From NCBI RefSeq assembly GCF_001426705.1, contig NZ_LMFC01000001.1:1703355-1767354 (forward strand): DNA of 64,000 nt, in the 5' to 3' direction. Position numbers and translations under genes: made by a program. Numbering within the stretch: the stretch's first letter is position 1; each line of letters begins with the position of its first letter. A model generated the notes under the pieces. That model ran no database searches. It was given only the letters and a program-made list of their open reading frames with translations, and was not told the origin of the DNA. Below are positions 41,675 to 50,726 of this stretch, one piece after another. The DNA comes from Cellulomonas sp. Root485. GTDB lineage: Bacteria > Actinomycetota > Actinomycetes > Actinomycetales > Cellulomonadaceae.

Positions 41675-42501
41675 GACGCGCTCCCGCGGGGGTCGCGCTC
41701 GCCGGCGGTCACCGCGAACGGCAGGTGGTTGCCCTCGACGGGCGCCGGGCACGTCCCGAAGTCGCTGAACGCGTACGGCAGGTTGAGGGTGCGGTTGAGG
41801 TCGATCCGCAGCGTGCCGGCGGTGCGGTCGGCCACGTCGACGGTGACCACGCGCCACGGGGCCAGGTCCTGCGCCTCGTCGCTGAACAGGACGGTGACCT
41901 GCCCCGGCTGGTGACCATTCGACAGCCGCAGGGTGTGCCGCACCCCGTCGCGCTCGACGTCGATCTCCCCGACGAGACGGACGTGGTGCACGAGGCCGTG
42001 CTGCGCCGCTCCGACCGTCGCCACGACGGGCTCGTCGTACCAGCGCACGGGCACGTCGACGACCCAGGACGGGTCGTACGGGTGCGTCGGGACGCCGTCG
42101 AAGCCCGTGCGCGCCGCGGCACGCGGGTCGCGCACCCGCAGGTACAGCCGGCCGGTGCGCCGGACCAGCTCGACGACCAGGCGGTCCTCGTCGTCGCGGT
42201 CAGCCGGCACGTACGCCGCCACCAGCGTCGACAGGCCCTCCCCGACCGTCCGGCGCCAGCTCCCCACAAGCAGCTCACGCGACTGCGGGTCCGTCACCGC
42301 GTCCGCCGCGTCGGTCTCCACCAGCGCATCGGCGCCGTCGGTCGACCACTGACCCGGGAACCCCGGGATCGACCGCGGCGTCGCGGTCAGCGCGTACAGG
42401 CCGACGAGGCTGAGCCAGCCGTGCGGCTGGCGCAGGGCCTCCTCGCGGTCGCTGCGCCAGCGCAGCAGGTCGGCGGTCGGGTCGATGGCGAGCGTGGTCA
42501 T
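41671..42501 (-). CDS. DUF1684 family protein
   Basis: A 276-residue protein of DUF1684. The family blocks are the start LLRWRSDREEALRQPHGWLSLVGLY (quoted in part) and the end LRIDLNRTLNLPYAFSDFGTCPAP. No signal peptide or catalytic triad is evident. DUF1684 is of unknown function. Here it is translationally linked on both sides (ATGA with the double ATPase, GTGA with GNAT), which argues for a direct part in using the imported compounds. Confidence 0.88.
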   Translation of the reverse strand: MTTLAIDPTADLLRWRSDREEALRQPHGWLSLVGLYALTATPRSIPGFPGQWSTDGADALVETDAADAVTDPQSRELLVGSWRRTVGEGLSTLVAAYVPADRDDEDRLVVELVRRTGRLYLRVRDPRAAARTGFDGVPTHPYDPSWVVDVPVRWYDEPVVATVGAAQHGLVHHVRLVGEIDVERDGVRHTLRLSNGHQPGQVTVLFSDEAQDLAPWRVVTVDVADRTAGTLRIDLNRTLNLPYAFSDFGTCPAPVEGNHLPFAVTAGERDPRGSAS

Positions 42502-44144
42502 CGGGTGCTCCTCTCGAGCGGTCGATCGGCTGGGTCGGCGCGGTGGCCGGGGATCGCCCCGACCAGCTCGGCGGTGTACGGGTCCTGCGGCTGGTCGAAG
42601 ACGTCGGCGGTCGGCCCGACCTCCACCAGCCGGCCGTCGTGCAGCACCCCGACCCGGTCGGCCACCTGCCGCACGACGGCGAGGTCGTGCGAGATGAACA
42701 GGTACGTCAGGCCACGGTCGCGGCGCAGCCGATCGAGCAGCGCGAGGATCTGGGCCTGGACCGACACGTCCAGTGCGCTCGTCGGCTCGTCGAGCACCAG
42801 GAGGTCCGGCTCGAGCGCGAGAGCGCGCGCGATCGCCACCCGCTGCCGCTGACCGCCCGACAGCTCACCCGGACGCCGCGTGGCGAAGGCGGCACCGAGG
42901 GCGACCTGCTCGAGCAGCTCGACCACGCGGTCTCGCCGCTGGGAACGGGAGCCCACGCGGTGCGACCGCAGGGGCTCGTCGATGATCTTCGCGACCGTGA
43001 ACCGGGGGTCCAGCGACGCGAACGGGTTCTGGTGCACCAGCTGCGACCGGCGCCGGAGCAGTGCCCGACCGGCCGGGTCGGTGACGGGAGCGCCGTCGAG
43101 CAGCACCGCGCCGGAGTCCGGCGTCGTCAGCTGCAGCACCAGCCGCGCGACGGTCGACTTGCCCGAGCCGGACTCGCCCACCAGGCCGAACGCTCCCCCA
43201 CGCGCCACCGAGAAGCTCACGTCGTCGACGGCCTGGACGGTGCGGCCGGCGTGGCCGGGCAGGCGGAACGTCTTGCTGACCGACAGGACGTCGAGCAGGG
43301 GCGACTCCCCCACGGTCGGCGCCGGCGGAGGAACCCGCTCGCGCACCGCGAGCTGCGGAGCGGCCGCCAGCAGGGACCGCGTGTACGGGTGGCGGGGTGC
43401 GCCGAGCACCTGCGCCGTGAGTCCTTCCTCGACGATCTCGCCGTCCTTCATCACGACGACCCGGTCGGCGCGGTCGGCCGCCACGGCGAGGTCGTGCGTG
43501 ATGAACAGGACCGCCGAGCCGGTGCGCGACGTGAGGTCGTCGAGCAGGTCGAGGACCCGGCGCTGCACGGTGACGTCGAGCGCGCTGGTGGGCTCGTCGG
43601 CGATCACCAGAGCCGGCTCCAGGGCGAGCGCGATGCCGATGAGCACGCGCTGCCGCATGCCGCCTGACAGCTCGTGCGGGTACTGGCGGGCGCGCGCCTC
43701 GGGGTCGCTCAGCCCGACGGACCGCAGGATCTCGACCGCCTGCTGCGCAGCGGCAGCCCGGCGCACGCGGCCGTGGATGCGCAGCACCTCCGCCACCTGG
43801 TCGCCGATCCGGGTCACGGGGTTGAGCGCGATGCCCGGGTCCTGCGGCACCAGCCCGATCCGCGCGCCGCGCACCTGCTGCCACGCCTTGTCGGTCAGAC
43901 CGACCAGCTCGCCGCCGTGCAGCCGGACGCTGCCGCCGACGACCCGACCGCCACCGGGCAGCAGACCGACCACCGCGTGCGCGGTCGTGGACTTGCCGGA
44001 GCCGGACTCGCCGACGAGCGCGACGACCTCGCCGGCGTGCACGTCGAAGCTCACGCCGCGCACGGCCTGGACGCTCTCACCCCGACCCTCGTACTCGACG
44101 ACGAGGTCGCGCACCTGCAGGACGGGGGCTGTCTGGGCGCTCAT
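42498..44144 (-). CDS. Fused double ATP-binding protein of a peptide/nickel-type ABC importer
   Basis: A 548-residue DppD-DppF-like fusion of two complete ATPases. The first half has [22 protein letters not shown] and LVIADEP; the second has [22 protein letters not shown] and LLVLDEP. Both end with the oligopeptide-type C-terminal pattern ([28 protein letters not shown]). It should drive the permease pair encoded upstream. The start overlaps the permease stop and the stop overlaps the DUF1684 start (ATGA). Confidence 0.94.
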   Translation of the reverse strand: MSAQTAPVLQVRDLVVEYEGRGESVQAVRGVSFDVHAGEVVALVGESGSGKSTTAHAVVGLLPGGGRVVGGSVRLHGGELVGLTDKAWQQVRGARIGLVPQDPGIALNPVTRIGDQVAEVLRIHGRVRRAAAAQQAVEILRSVGLSDPEARARQYPHELSGGMRQRVLIGIALALEPALVIADEPTSALDVTVQRRVLDLLDDLTSRTGSAVLFITHDLAVAADRADRVVVMKDGEIVEEGLTAQVLGAPRHPYTRSLLAAAPQLAVRERVPPPAPTVGESPLLDVLSVSKTFRLPGHAGRTVQAVDDVSFSVARGGAFGLVGESGSGKSTVARLVLQLTTPDSGAVLLDGAPVTDPAGRALLRRRSQLVHQNPFASLDPRFTVAKIIDEPLRSHRVGSRSQRRDRVVELLEQVALGAAFATRRPGELSGGQRQRVAIARALALEPDLLVLDEPTSALDVSVQAQILALLDRLRRDRGLTYLFISHDLAVVRQVADRVGVLHDGRLVEVGPTADVFDQPQDPYTAELVGAIPGHRADPADRPLERSTR

Positions 44145-45025
44145 CGGTGCGCCCTCCCTTCGAGGAGGCGACCGAGCCGGTTGGCGGCCAGCACCAGGGC
44201 GGCGATGACGAGACCGGGCAGGGTGGTGAACCACCAGGCCACGGAGAGGTAGTTGCGCCCCTCGGCCACGAGCGAGCCCCACTCGGGGGTGGGCGGCACG
44301 GCACCGAAACCGAGGAAGCTCAGCGACGACACGGCCAGCACGATCACCCCGAGCTGCACGGTGGCGAGCACGAGGATCGGGGCTGCCGCGTTGGGCAGCA
44401 CGTGCCGCGCGAGCACCGCCGACCGGCGCGCCCCGGCGAGGACTGCCGCCTCGACGTAGGTCGTCGTCCGCACCCGCAGGACCTCGGAGCGCATGACGCG
44501 GGCGAACGTCGCGACCTCCGCGACCCCGACGGCGATCGCGACCTTGAGCGTGCCGAACCCGAGCGCGGTGACGACCGCGAGCGAGAGCAGGAGGCCGGGG
44601 ATCGCCAGGAGCACGTCGGTGGTCCGCATGAGCACGGCGTCGACCGCTCCGCCGAGGTAGCCGGCGACGAGCCCGACCAGCGCACCCACGGCGAGCCCCA
44701 GACCGAGCGCGAGCAGTGCGGCCTGCAGCGAGAGGCCGGTGCCGTGCACGGTGCGGGCGTACAGGTCGCGGCCCAGGTTGTCGGTGCCGAACCAGTGCTC
44801 CGCGCTCGGTGCGCTCAGCTTCTCGGCCGGCACGCCCACGAGCGGGTCCGCCGCGGTGAACAGGCCCGGCACGAGCGCCCAGCCGAGAATGACGAGGACG
44901 ACGGCGACCGACGCGAGTACGCCGGGGGTCGCGAAGGGGTGGCGTCGGCGGCGGCCCGGGACCGGTCGTGCGACCACCACGCTGGGTGCCGTGACGGCGG
45001 CCGGAGCCTGCGAGACGAGTGTCAT
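44141..45025 (-). CDS. DppC-type ABC transporter permease
   Basis: A 294-residue inner-membrane permease. The N-terminal tail is followed by the first helix ([20 protein letters not shown]), the DppC marker [15 protein letters not shown], and the EAA loop [23 protein letters not shown] (quoted in part). Five to six helices are predicted. The start has AAGGAA. It forms a heterodimer with the DppB-type permease encoded 17 nt upstream. Confidence 0.93.
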   Translation of the reverse strand: MTLVSQAPAAVTAPSVVVARPVPGRRRRHPFATPGVLASVAVVLVILGWALVPGLFTAADPLVGVPAEKLSAPSAEHWFGTDNLGRDLYARTVHGTGLSLQAALLALGLGLAVGALVGLVAGYLGGAVDAVLMRTTDVLLAIPGLLLSLAVVTALGFGTLKVAIAVGVAEVATFARVMRSEVLRVRTTTYVEAAVLAGARRSAVLARHVLPNAAAPILVLATVQLGVIVLAVSSLSFLGFGAVPPTPEWGSLVAEGRNYLSVAWWFTTLPGLVIAALVLAANRLGRLLEGRAHR

Positions 45026-45042
45026 GACGGTTCCTTCCCTGG

Positions 45043-45990
45043 TCAGGCCGTGGCCGGGGTACGGGCGATGCGCGGGTCGAGCGCCGGATAGGCGAGGTCG
45101 ACGACGAGGTTGACGACGACGAACACGAGCGCGCCCACGACCACGACGCCCTGCACGACGGGGATGTCCTGCGTGCGGACGGCCTTCTCCACCAGCCCGC
45201 CGAACCCGGCGCGCGAGAACACCGTCTCGACCACCACGGCACCGGCCAGCAGGTTGCCGACGGCGATCCCGAGCAGCGTCAGCGCCGGCAGGGCCGCGTT
45301 GCGGGTGACGTGCCGCCACTGCACCCGACCCCGGCTGGCGCCCTTGGCCAGCGCCGTCTCCACGTACGGCGCGTCCCACGCGGTCCGCATGGACCGGGCC
45401 AGGACCTGCGCGATGACGGCGGACAGCGGGATGGCGAGCGTGACCGCCGGCAGCACCAGGCTGCCGAAGCCCTGGTTGCCGACCGCCGGGAACAGCGGGA
45501 GCCGGAACGAGAACAGCTGCAGGAGCAGCAGACCGATCCAGAACGTCGGCATCGAGACGCCCAGCGGAGGCAGCGCGAGCAGCGCACCGCGCAGGCGGGT
45601 GGACCGCGACCAGGACGAGACCGCCGCGATCGTGCCCCCGAGCAGCAGCGCGATCCCCAGAGCGAAGCTGGTCAGAGCGAGCGTCTGCGGGAACGCGTCG
45701 GCGAGCAGCTGCGACACGGGAGCCCCGGAGGTCACCGACACCCCCAGGTCACCGGTGACCGCCCGCCCGAGCAGCACCAGGTACTGCTCGAGCGGCGGGC
45801 GGTCGAACCCGTAGCGGGCGCTCAGCTCGGCCACCTGCGCCGGGTCGACGGTGCCGCCGGGGTTGGCCGCGTCGAGCATGATGCTCACCGGGTCGCTGGG
45901 CAGCAGGTACAGCACCGCGAACGAGACCGTGAACGCCGCCCAGAGCACCAGGACCGCGGCGCCGAGCCGGCGCAGGACGTAGGCCGTCAC
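45043..45990 (-). CDS. DppB-type ABC transporter permease
   Basis: A 315-residue permease with the family start YVLRRLGAAVLVLWAAFTVSF, a periplasmic loop (RYGFDRPPLEQYLVLLGRAVTGDLG, in part) and the EAA loop YVETALAKGASRGRVQWRHVTRN (in part). Six helices are predicted. It overlaps the binding-protein stop by 4 nt (ATGA). Confidence 0.93.
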   Translation of the reverse strand: MTAYVLRRLGAAVLVLWAAFTVSFAVLYLLPSDPVSIMLDAANPGGTVDPAQVAELSARYGFDRPPLEQYLVLLGRAVTGDLGVSVTSGAPVSQLLADAFPQTLALTSFALGIALLLGGTIAAVSSWSRSTRLRGALLALPPLGVSMPTFWIGLLLLQLFSFRLPLFPAVGNQGFGSLVLPAVTLAIPLSAVIAQVLARSMRTAWDAPYVETALAKGASRGRVQWRHVTRNAALPALTLLGIAVGNLLAGAVVVETVFSRAGFGGLVEKAVRTQDIPVVQGVVVVGALVFVVVNLVVDLAYPALDPRIARTPATA

Positions 45991-47630
45991 TGGTCGGCAC
46001 CGATCCAGGCGTCGTGGAACAGCAGCCGGGACGACGCGTCGAACGCGAGGCCGTGCACGTCCGCGCCGACGCCGATGGACTGCGCGAGCTCGAACAGCGG
46101 GATCGCGTAGCCGTCCTCGAGGATCGTGCGCTGCGCGGTGGCCAGGTCGTCGTCGCGCTTCGCCGCGTCACCCTGCGCCAGCTGGGCGTCGAGCAGGGGG
46201 TCCAGGACGGTGTCCGCCGGCCGCTTGTTGATGTTGCGGAACTTCGACGAGAACTGGGTGCGCAGGATGTCGCCGTCGGCCCGCGTGACGTTGTAGTAGT
46301 ACGTGTCGTAGTCGCCGGCCGTGAGAGCCGCCTGCTGCTCGGCGGGCGTCTGCTGGCGCACCTGGAGGTCGACGCCGACGGCCTTGAGCTGCTGCTGCGT
46401 GAGCTCGAGCACGGCCTGGCTGCCCGTGAACAGCGGCGCGTAGACGACGTCGAACGACAGCTTCTCGCCGCCCTTCTCCCGGATCCCGTCCGCACCGAGC
46501 GTCCAGCCGGCGTCGTCGAGCGCGTCCGCGGCCCCGTCCTGGTCGAACGCGAGCTCGTCGGACAGGTCCACGTAGCCCGGCGTCGTGCTGGCCAGGACGC
46601 TCGTCGCGGGCTTGAACGCCTCGCTCAGCACCGTGTCGACGAGCTCCTGGCGGTTGATCGCCACCTGCACGGCCGCCCGCACGTCGGGGTCGGCCAGCGG
46701 ACCGGCGCTCACGTTCGGCTGGAGCACGAACGCGACGCCCGGGTTGGTGCGCGTCAGCACCGCACCGCCCGACCCCTCGACCTGCGGCACGTCCTGCGGC
46801 AGCACGTCGCCCACGGCGTCGAACTGGTCGGAGGCCAGCCCGCCGGACCGCACCCCCGACTCGGGCACGATCGAGAAGTCGATCTGGTCGAGGTACGCCT
46901 CACCGGGGTTCTCGGAGACCTCCGACGGCCATGCGTACCCGTCGCGGCGCACGATCGTCGCGCCCTGGTCCTGCGTGTACTCCTCCAGCTCGAACGGTCC
47001 CGAGCCGACGATCTCGCCCTGGAGACGCGCCGCCGGGTCCGTCGTGGCGGTCGCGTCGGACAGGATCGCCAGCGACACGGTCGAGGTCGCCTGCAGGAAC
47101 TGCGCGTTGGGCGTCGCGAAGGCAACGGTGACGGTGTGCTCGTCGTCGACGGTCGTCCCCTGGTAGCCCGAGAGGTAGGACCCGGCCAGCGGTGCCGTCG
47201 CGGCGAGGGGGCCGACCAGGGCGTCGAAGTTCGCCTTGACCGTGGTCGCGGTCAGCGGCGTGCCGTCCGAGAACGTCACGTCGTCGCGCAGGTGGAAGGT
47301 GAACTGCGTCAGGTCGTCGCTGACGTCCCAGCTCTGCGCGAGCCACGGGACGATCTCGCCGGTCTCGGGGTCCTGGTCGGTCAGCGAGTCCGCCAGCTGG
47401 CGGGCGATGTAGATGCTGACGTTCGAGCCGACCTGCTGCGGGTCCACCCCGCTGGGCGAGGCGCCGAGCGCGAACCGCAACGTGCCACCGGGGGTCGCCG
47501 TCTCTGCGTCCGCAGTCGCCGAGGCGGACGAGCCGGCGGCGGGCGAACCGGAGCTGCACGCGGTGAGCAGGAGGCCGGGGACGACGAGCGTGGTCAGGAG
47601 GACGGAACGGGCACGGGTCGAGCGGAGCAT
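45987..47630 (-). CDS. Family 5 solute-binding lipoprotein of an ABC importer
   Basis: A 547-residue oligopeptide-type binding protein. The signal peptide ends in GLLLTAC (Cys25). The mature protein has family-5 blocks such as GGTLRFALGASPSGVDPQQVG, LTQFTFHLRDDVTFSDGTPLTA and GSGPFELEEYTQDQGATIVRR (quoted in part). Family 5 members bind peptides, nickel, sugars, or in sulfur operons glutathione or other organosulfur compounds. The ligand is not predictable here; location behind two LLM monooxygenases suggests an organosulfur solute. Confidence 0.92.
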   Translation of the reverse strand: MLRSTRARSVLLTTLVVPGLLLTACSSGSPAAGSSASATADAETATPGGTLRFALGASPSGVDPQQVGSNVSIYIARQLADSLTDQDPETGEIVPWLAQSWDVSDDLTQFTFHLRDDVTFSDGTPLTATTVKANFDALVGPLAATAPLAGSYLSGYQGTTVDDEHTVTVAFATPNAQFLQATSTVSLAILSDATATTDPAARLQGEIVGSGPFELEEYTQDQGATIVRRDGYAWPSEVSENPGEAYLDQIDFSIVPESGVRSGGLASDQFDAVGDVLPQDVPQVEGSGGAVLTRTNPGVAFVLQPNVSAGPLADPDVRAAVQVAINRQELVDTVLSEAFKPATSVLASTTPGYVDLSDELAFDQDGAADALDDAGWTLGADGIREKGGEKLSFDVVYAPLFTGSQAVLELTQQQLKAVGVDLQVRQQTPAEQQAALTAGDYDTYYYNVTRADGDILRTQFSSKFRNINKRPADTVLDPLLDAQLAQGDAAKRDDDLATAQRTILEDGYAIPLFELAQSIGVGADVHGLAFDASSRLLFHDAWIGADQ

Positions 47631-47668
47631 GACAGGGGGTTCCTTCGTTCAGGGGTGGGTGGGGCTGG

Positions 47669-49063
47669 TCAGCCGACGAGGGCGCGGTCGGCCTGCGAAC
47701 GGGTGGCGCGGGGCGCCGGGCGGTTCAGGCCGAGGTGGTCGCGCAGGGTCGGACCCGAGTACTCGGTCCGGAACGAGCCGCGCTCCTGGAGCAGCGGGAC
47801 GACCTGGTCGAACACGTCGTCCAGACCCGTGGGGGTCAGGTGCGGGACGAGGATGAAGCCGTCGGACGCGTCCTCCTGGACGTGCCGGTCGATGGCGTCG
47901 GCGACCTGGGTGGCGGTGCCCACGAACCCGCCGCGGGAGGTCACCTCGATGACGAGCTGCCGGATCGACCACCCGTTCGCGTCGGCCTGCTCGCGCCATG
48001 CGGCGGCGATGGTGCGCGGGTCCTTGACGTGCCGAACCCGACCGCGGGTGATGTCGAGGTTCTCGACATCGGGCTCGATCCGCGGCAGCGGCCCCTCGGG
48101 ATCGTGGTCCGTGAGGTCCCGGCCCCAGACCTGCTCGAGGAACGCGATCGCGGTGGGACCCGGAACCTGCTGGAGCCGGATCTCGCGGGAGCGCTCGGCC
48201 GCCTCCTGCGCAGTCGCGCCGAGCACGACCGTGGTCGCGGGGAGGATCAGGAGCTGGTCCGGGGTCCGGCGGTGTGCGGCGAGGCGGCCCTTCACGTCGG
48301 CGAAGAACGCCTGACCCGCCTCGAACGTCGAGTGCGCCGAGAAGACCACGTCCGCGGTGGCGGCGGCGAAGTCCCGGCCGTCGGCGGAATCGCCTGCCTG
48401 GAACAGCACGGGGTGACCCTGCGGTCCGCGCGGCGTGGTGAACTCGCCGCGCACCTGGAAGTGCGGACCCTCGTGGCGGACGTCGCGCACCGACCCCGGC
48501 CGCACGAACTGCCCGGTGCTCGCGTGGGCGACCACCGCGTCGTCGTCCCAGGAGTCCCAGAGCGCCCGGGCGACCGAGACCAGCTCCGCGGCCCGCTCGT
48601 AGCGCTGCTCGTAGGGCAGGAACCCGCCGCGGCGGAAGTTCTCCCCCGTGAACGCGTCCGAGCTGGTCACCAGGTTCCACGCGGCGCGGCCGCCGGACAG
48701 GATGTCGAGCGTCGCGAACTGGCGAGCCAGCTCCCACGGCTCGTTGAAGGTGGTGTTGATCGTGCCGGCGAGGCCGATCCGGTCGGTGACCGCGGCCAGC
48801 GCCGCGAGCACGGGCAGGGTGTCGGGCCGGCCCACGACGTCGAGGTCGTGGATCTGTCCCTTGTGCTCGCGCAGGCGCAGGCCCTCGGCGAGGAAGAAGA
48901 AGTCGAACCGGGCTGCCTCGGCGCGACGGGCGAGGTGCTCGAACGACGCGAAGTCGATCTGGCTGCCGGAGCGGGGGTCGCTCCAGACGGTCGTGTTGTT
49001 GACGCCGGGGAAGTGCGCGCCGAGGTGGACCTGCTTGCGGGGGACCTTGCGGGGGAGAGTCAT
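47669..49063 (-). CDS. LLM-class monooxygenase, NtaA/SnaA/DszA family
   Basis: A 464-residue FMNH2-dependent monooxygenase of the NtaA/SnaA/DszA branch. The start KQVHLGAHFPGVNNTTVWSD is followed by FFFLAEGLRLREHKG, FATLDILSGGRAAWNLVTS, GFLPYEQRYERAAEL and HPVLFQAGDSADGRDFAA. The family oxidises nitrilotriacetate, streptogramin and dibenzothiophene sulfone with flavin from a separate reductase. It starts 8 nt after the upstream LLM gene and is followed 38 nt later by the binding protein. Substrate inferred only as organosulfur or related. Confidence 0.92.
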   Translation of the reverse strand: MTLPRKVPRKQVHLGAHFPGVNNTTVWSDPRSGSQIDFASFEHLARRAEAARFDFFFLAEGLRLREHKGQIHDLDVVGRPDTLPVLAALAAVTDRIGLAGTINTTFNEPWELARQFATLDILSGGRAAWNLVTSSDAFTGENFRRGGFLPYEQRYERAAELVSVARALWDSWDDDAVVAHASTGQFVRPGSVRDVRHEGPHFQVRGEFTTPRGPQGHPVLFQAGDSADGRDFAAATADVVFSAHSTFEAGQAFFADVKGRLAAHRRTPDQLLILPATTVVLGATAQEAAERSREIRLQQVPGPTAIAFLEQVWGRDLTDHDPEGPLPRIEPDVENLDITRGRVRHVKDPRTIAAAWREQADANGWSIRQLVIEVTSRGGFVGTATQVADAIDRHVQEDASDGFILVPHLTPTGLDDVFDQVVPLLQERGSFRTEYSGPTLRDHLGLNRPAPRATRSQADRALVG

Positions 49064-49071
49064 CGCGCGGC

Positions 49072-50229
49072 TCAGGCGATCGCGGCGTAGCGGTTGGCCG
49101 GGTGGACGAGGCCCAGCTGGTCGCGCAGCGTGGGGCCGTTGTAGTGCTCGCGGAACGCCCGCGCGGTGCGCAGCATCGGGACGACCCCGTCGACGAGCGC
49201 GTCGAGGTCGGTGTGCAGCGAGGAGGGCCGCACGACGAACCCGTCCACGGCGCCGATCTCCCACCAGGCCAGGAGCGTGTCGGCCAGCTCGCGCGCCGTG
49301 CCGACGTGCGTGAGCGAGTCGGTGTCCCAGCGGACACCCTCGAGCTCGGTGAGCAGGTCGAGGCGAGCACGGGCGCTGGCCTGGTCCGGGCCCGTCACGA
49401 CGAACGCGTCCACGAGGACGCGCAGGTCACCGGGCTCGCGGCCGGCCGCCGCGGCAGCGGCACGCAGCCGGAGCCGCAGGTCGAGCGCCTCCTCGCGGCT
49501 GGTCGCGCTGATCCGGACCACGTCGGCGTGCCGGGCAGCGAGACCGAACGACTCGTCGGAGCCGACCCGCACCACGATCGGCGGCTGCCCCTGCGGAGGC
49601 CGCGGGGTGATGGACGGACCCTTCACGGCGAAGTGCACCCCGTCGTGCTCGACGTAGTGGAGCTTGGCGCGGTCGACGTACCGGTGCGTCGCCTGGTCGC
49701 GGATCTCGGCGTCGTCCTCCCAGCTGTCCCAGAGCGCCGACACGACCTCGACGGCCTCCTCGGCCTCGGCCACGGCAGCCGCCTCGGACAGTGCTGCCCC
49801 GCGACCGAAGTGGTTCGCGTCCTGCTCGTCCGCCGACCAGCCCAGCTGCCACCCGGCACGCCCGCCGCTGACGTGGTCGATCGTCGCGATCGCCTTCGAG
49901 ACGTGGAACGGCTCGGTGTGCGTCGTCGCGACGGTCGGCACCAGGCCGATTCCGCGGGACCGCGGCGCCAGCCGCGCCGCGACCAGGGCGGCGTCGAGAC
50001 GGCCCCGCAGGGTGGTGGACCGGGTGGGCTGCAACGAGAACGAGTCGTCGATCACGACGAGGTCGAGGGTGCCGCGCTGGGCGGTGTCGACCAGGTGCTG
50101 GAGGCGCTCGGCGTCGAAGAGGCGCTGCGCCTGGGAGCCGTGCGTCCGCCACGCGGCGGGGTGGGCGCCGGCGTCGCTGAGGTCGACGCCGAGGTGCAGG
50201 GGGCGGGGAGAAGACGTGGGGCGTGCCAT
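49072..50229 (-). CDS. LLM-class flavin-dependent monooxygenase
   Basis: A 385-residue luciferase-like protein. IDHVSGGRAGWQLGWSADEQDANHFGR (in part) and the C-terminus EHYNGPTLRDQLGLVHPANRY resemble those of the next gene, so the two are diverged paralogues. The barrel segment LVVIDDSFSLQP replaces the usual FFAE-type motif. It is the first enzyme gene of the 15-gene operon, 136 nt downstream of the leader peptide. The start is uncertain: ATG 50229 or ATG 50244, neither with a good ribosome site, which is itself compatible with leader-controlled translation. Confidence 0.87.
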   Translation of the reverse strand: MARPTSSPRPLHLGVDLSDAGAHPAAWRTHGSQAQRLFDAERLQHLVDTAQRGTLDLVVIDDSFSLQPTRSTTLRGRLDAALVAARLAPRSRGIGLVPTVATTHTEPFHVSKAIATIDHVSGGRAGWQLGWSADEQDANHFGRGAALSEAAAVAEAEEAVEVVSALWDSWEDDAEIRDQATHRYVDRAKLHYVEHDGVHFAVKGPSITPRPPQGQPPIVVRVGSDESFGLAARHADVVRISATSREEALDLRLRLRAAAAAAGREPGDLRVLVDAFVVTGPDQASARARLDLLTELEGVRWDTDSLTHVGTARELADTLLAWWEIGAVDGFVVRPSSLHTDLDALVDGVVPMLRTARAFREHYNGPTLRDQLGLVHPANRYAAIA

Positions 50230-50308
50230 GGGGAGTCCGTTCATGAGGCGCGGAGGCGCGCCGCGCGCGGCGGCGCGGCGGTCGGTGCGTGCGGGAGCGA
50301 GCGTCCGA

Positions 50309-50323
50309 GACGGCAGCGCCGTC
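50309..50323 (-). other. Hairpin in the leader 2-to-operon spacer
   Basis: GACGGC-AGC-GCCGTC forms a 6-bp perfect stem between the leader stop and the first monooxygenase gene. Further GC-rich self-complementary sequence follows at about 50251-50280. Together they may be alternative arms of an attenuator; no T-run is seen. Confidence 0.35.
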
Positions 50324-50365
50324 GGGTCGGTGGCTCGTCAGGGGCCGGTCAGGCGGAGAGGGGCG

Positions 50366-50470
50366 TCAGCAGCAACAGGTGCTGAGCGCGCCGGAACCGG
50401 CGCCGGGACAGCACGAGGACAGGCGAGGGAGGCCGCCGGGAACCGAAGCGGGCTGTCCGTCCGTGCTCAT
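50366..50470 (-). CDS. Cys-rich leader peptide 2, heading the 15-gene sulfur operon
   Basis: A 34-codon ORF with an AAGGGAAG ribosome site about 5 nt before the ATG. Its product starts MSTDGQPASVPGG, has Cys-Cys at residues 20-21 (LSSCCPG) and ends LSTCCC immediately before TGA. The final TGT-TGC-TGC codons and stop lie in a perfect inverted repeat (TCAGCA/TGCTGA arms at 50366-50371 and 50380-50385). This mirrors leader 1, where an inverted repeat also covers the Cys pair. A stalled ribosome there would prevent this hairpin. Five Cys in 34 residues and the position upstream of monooxygenases and importers strongly suggest a cysteine-sensing attenuator. Confidence 0.8.
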   Translation of the reverse strand: MSTDGQPASVPGGLPRLSSCCPGAGSGALSTCCC

Positions 50471-50616
50471 CGTGCTTCCCTTCGTGCCCGCCGGGCGGGC
50501 GCTGCGTCGTTGTCGGGCACGAGCGGGTGCTCGTGCAGGACCAGGTCGTCACCCGGGGCACCCCACACGCAGGAGGGTTGCCATCCAACGAGCCGGGGCT
50601 TGTCGCTGGAATTCAT

Positions 50617-50629
50617 GACCTAACAGGTC
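50617..50629. promoter_or_regulatory. Palindromic operator candidate at the operon transcription start
   Basis: GACCT-AAC-AGGTC is a perfect 5+5 palindrome just downstream of the -10 hexamer, covering the expected +1 of the minus-strand promoter. A repressor bound here would block initiation. Confidence 0.55.
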
Positions 50630-50632
50630 GGG

Positions 50633-50661
50633 AAAGTAGAGTTAGATCGCGGACGAGTCAA
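50633..50661 (-). promoter_or_regulatory. Promoter of the 15-gene sulfur operon
   Basis: On the minus strand TTGACT (50661-50656), a 17-nt spacer, then TACTTT (50638-50633). This is the best sigma-70/SigA-type promoter seen in the window. Transcription would start near 50626, giving an mRNA leader of about 155 nt before the Cys-rich leader ORF. Confidence 0.7.
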
Positions 50662-50726
50662 TACCCCGAGGCAATAGTCCAGATGATGGGACGCGGCGTC
50701 CCGTCAGGTGATGGAACGATGAGCAC

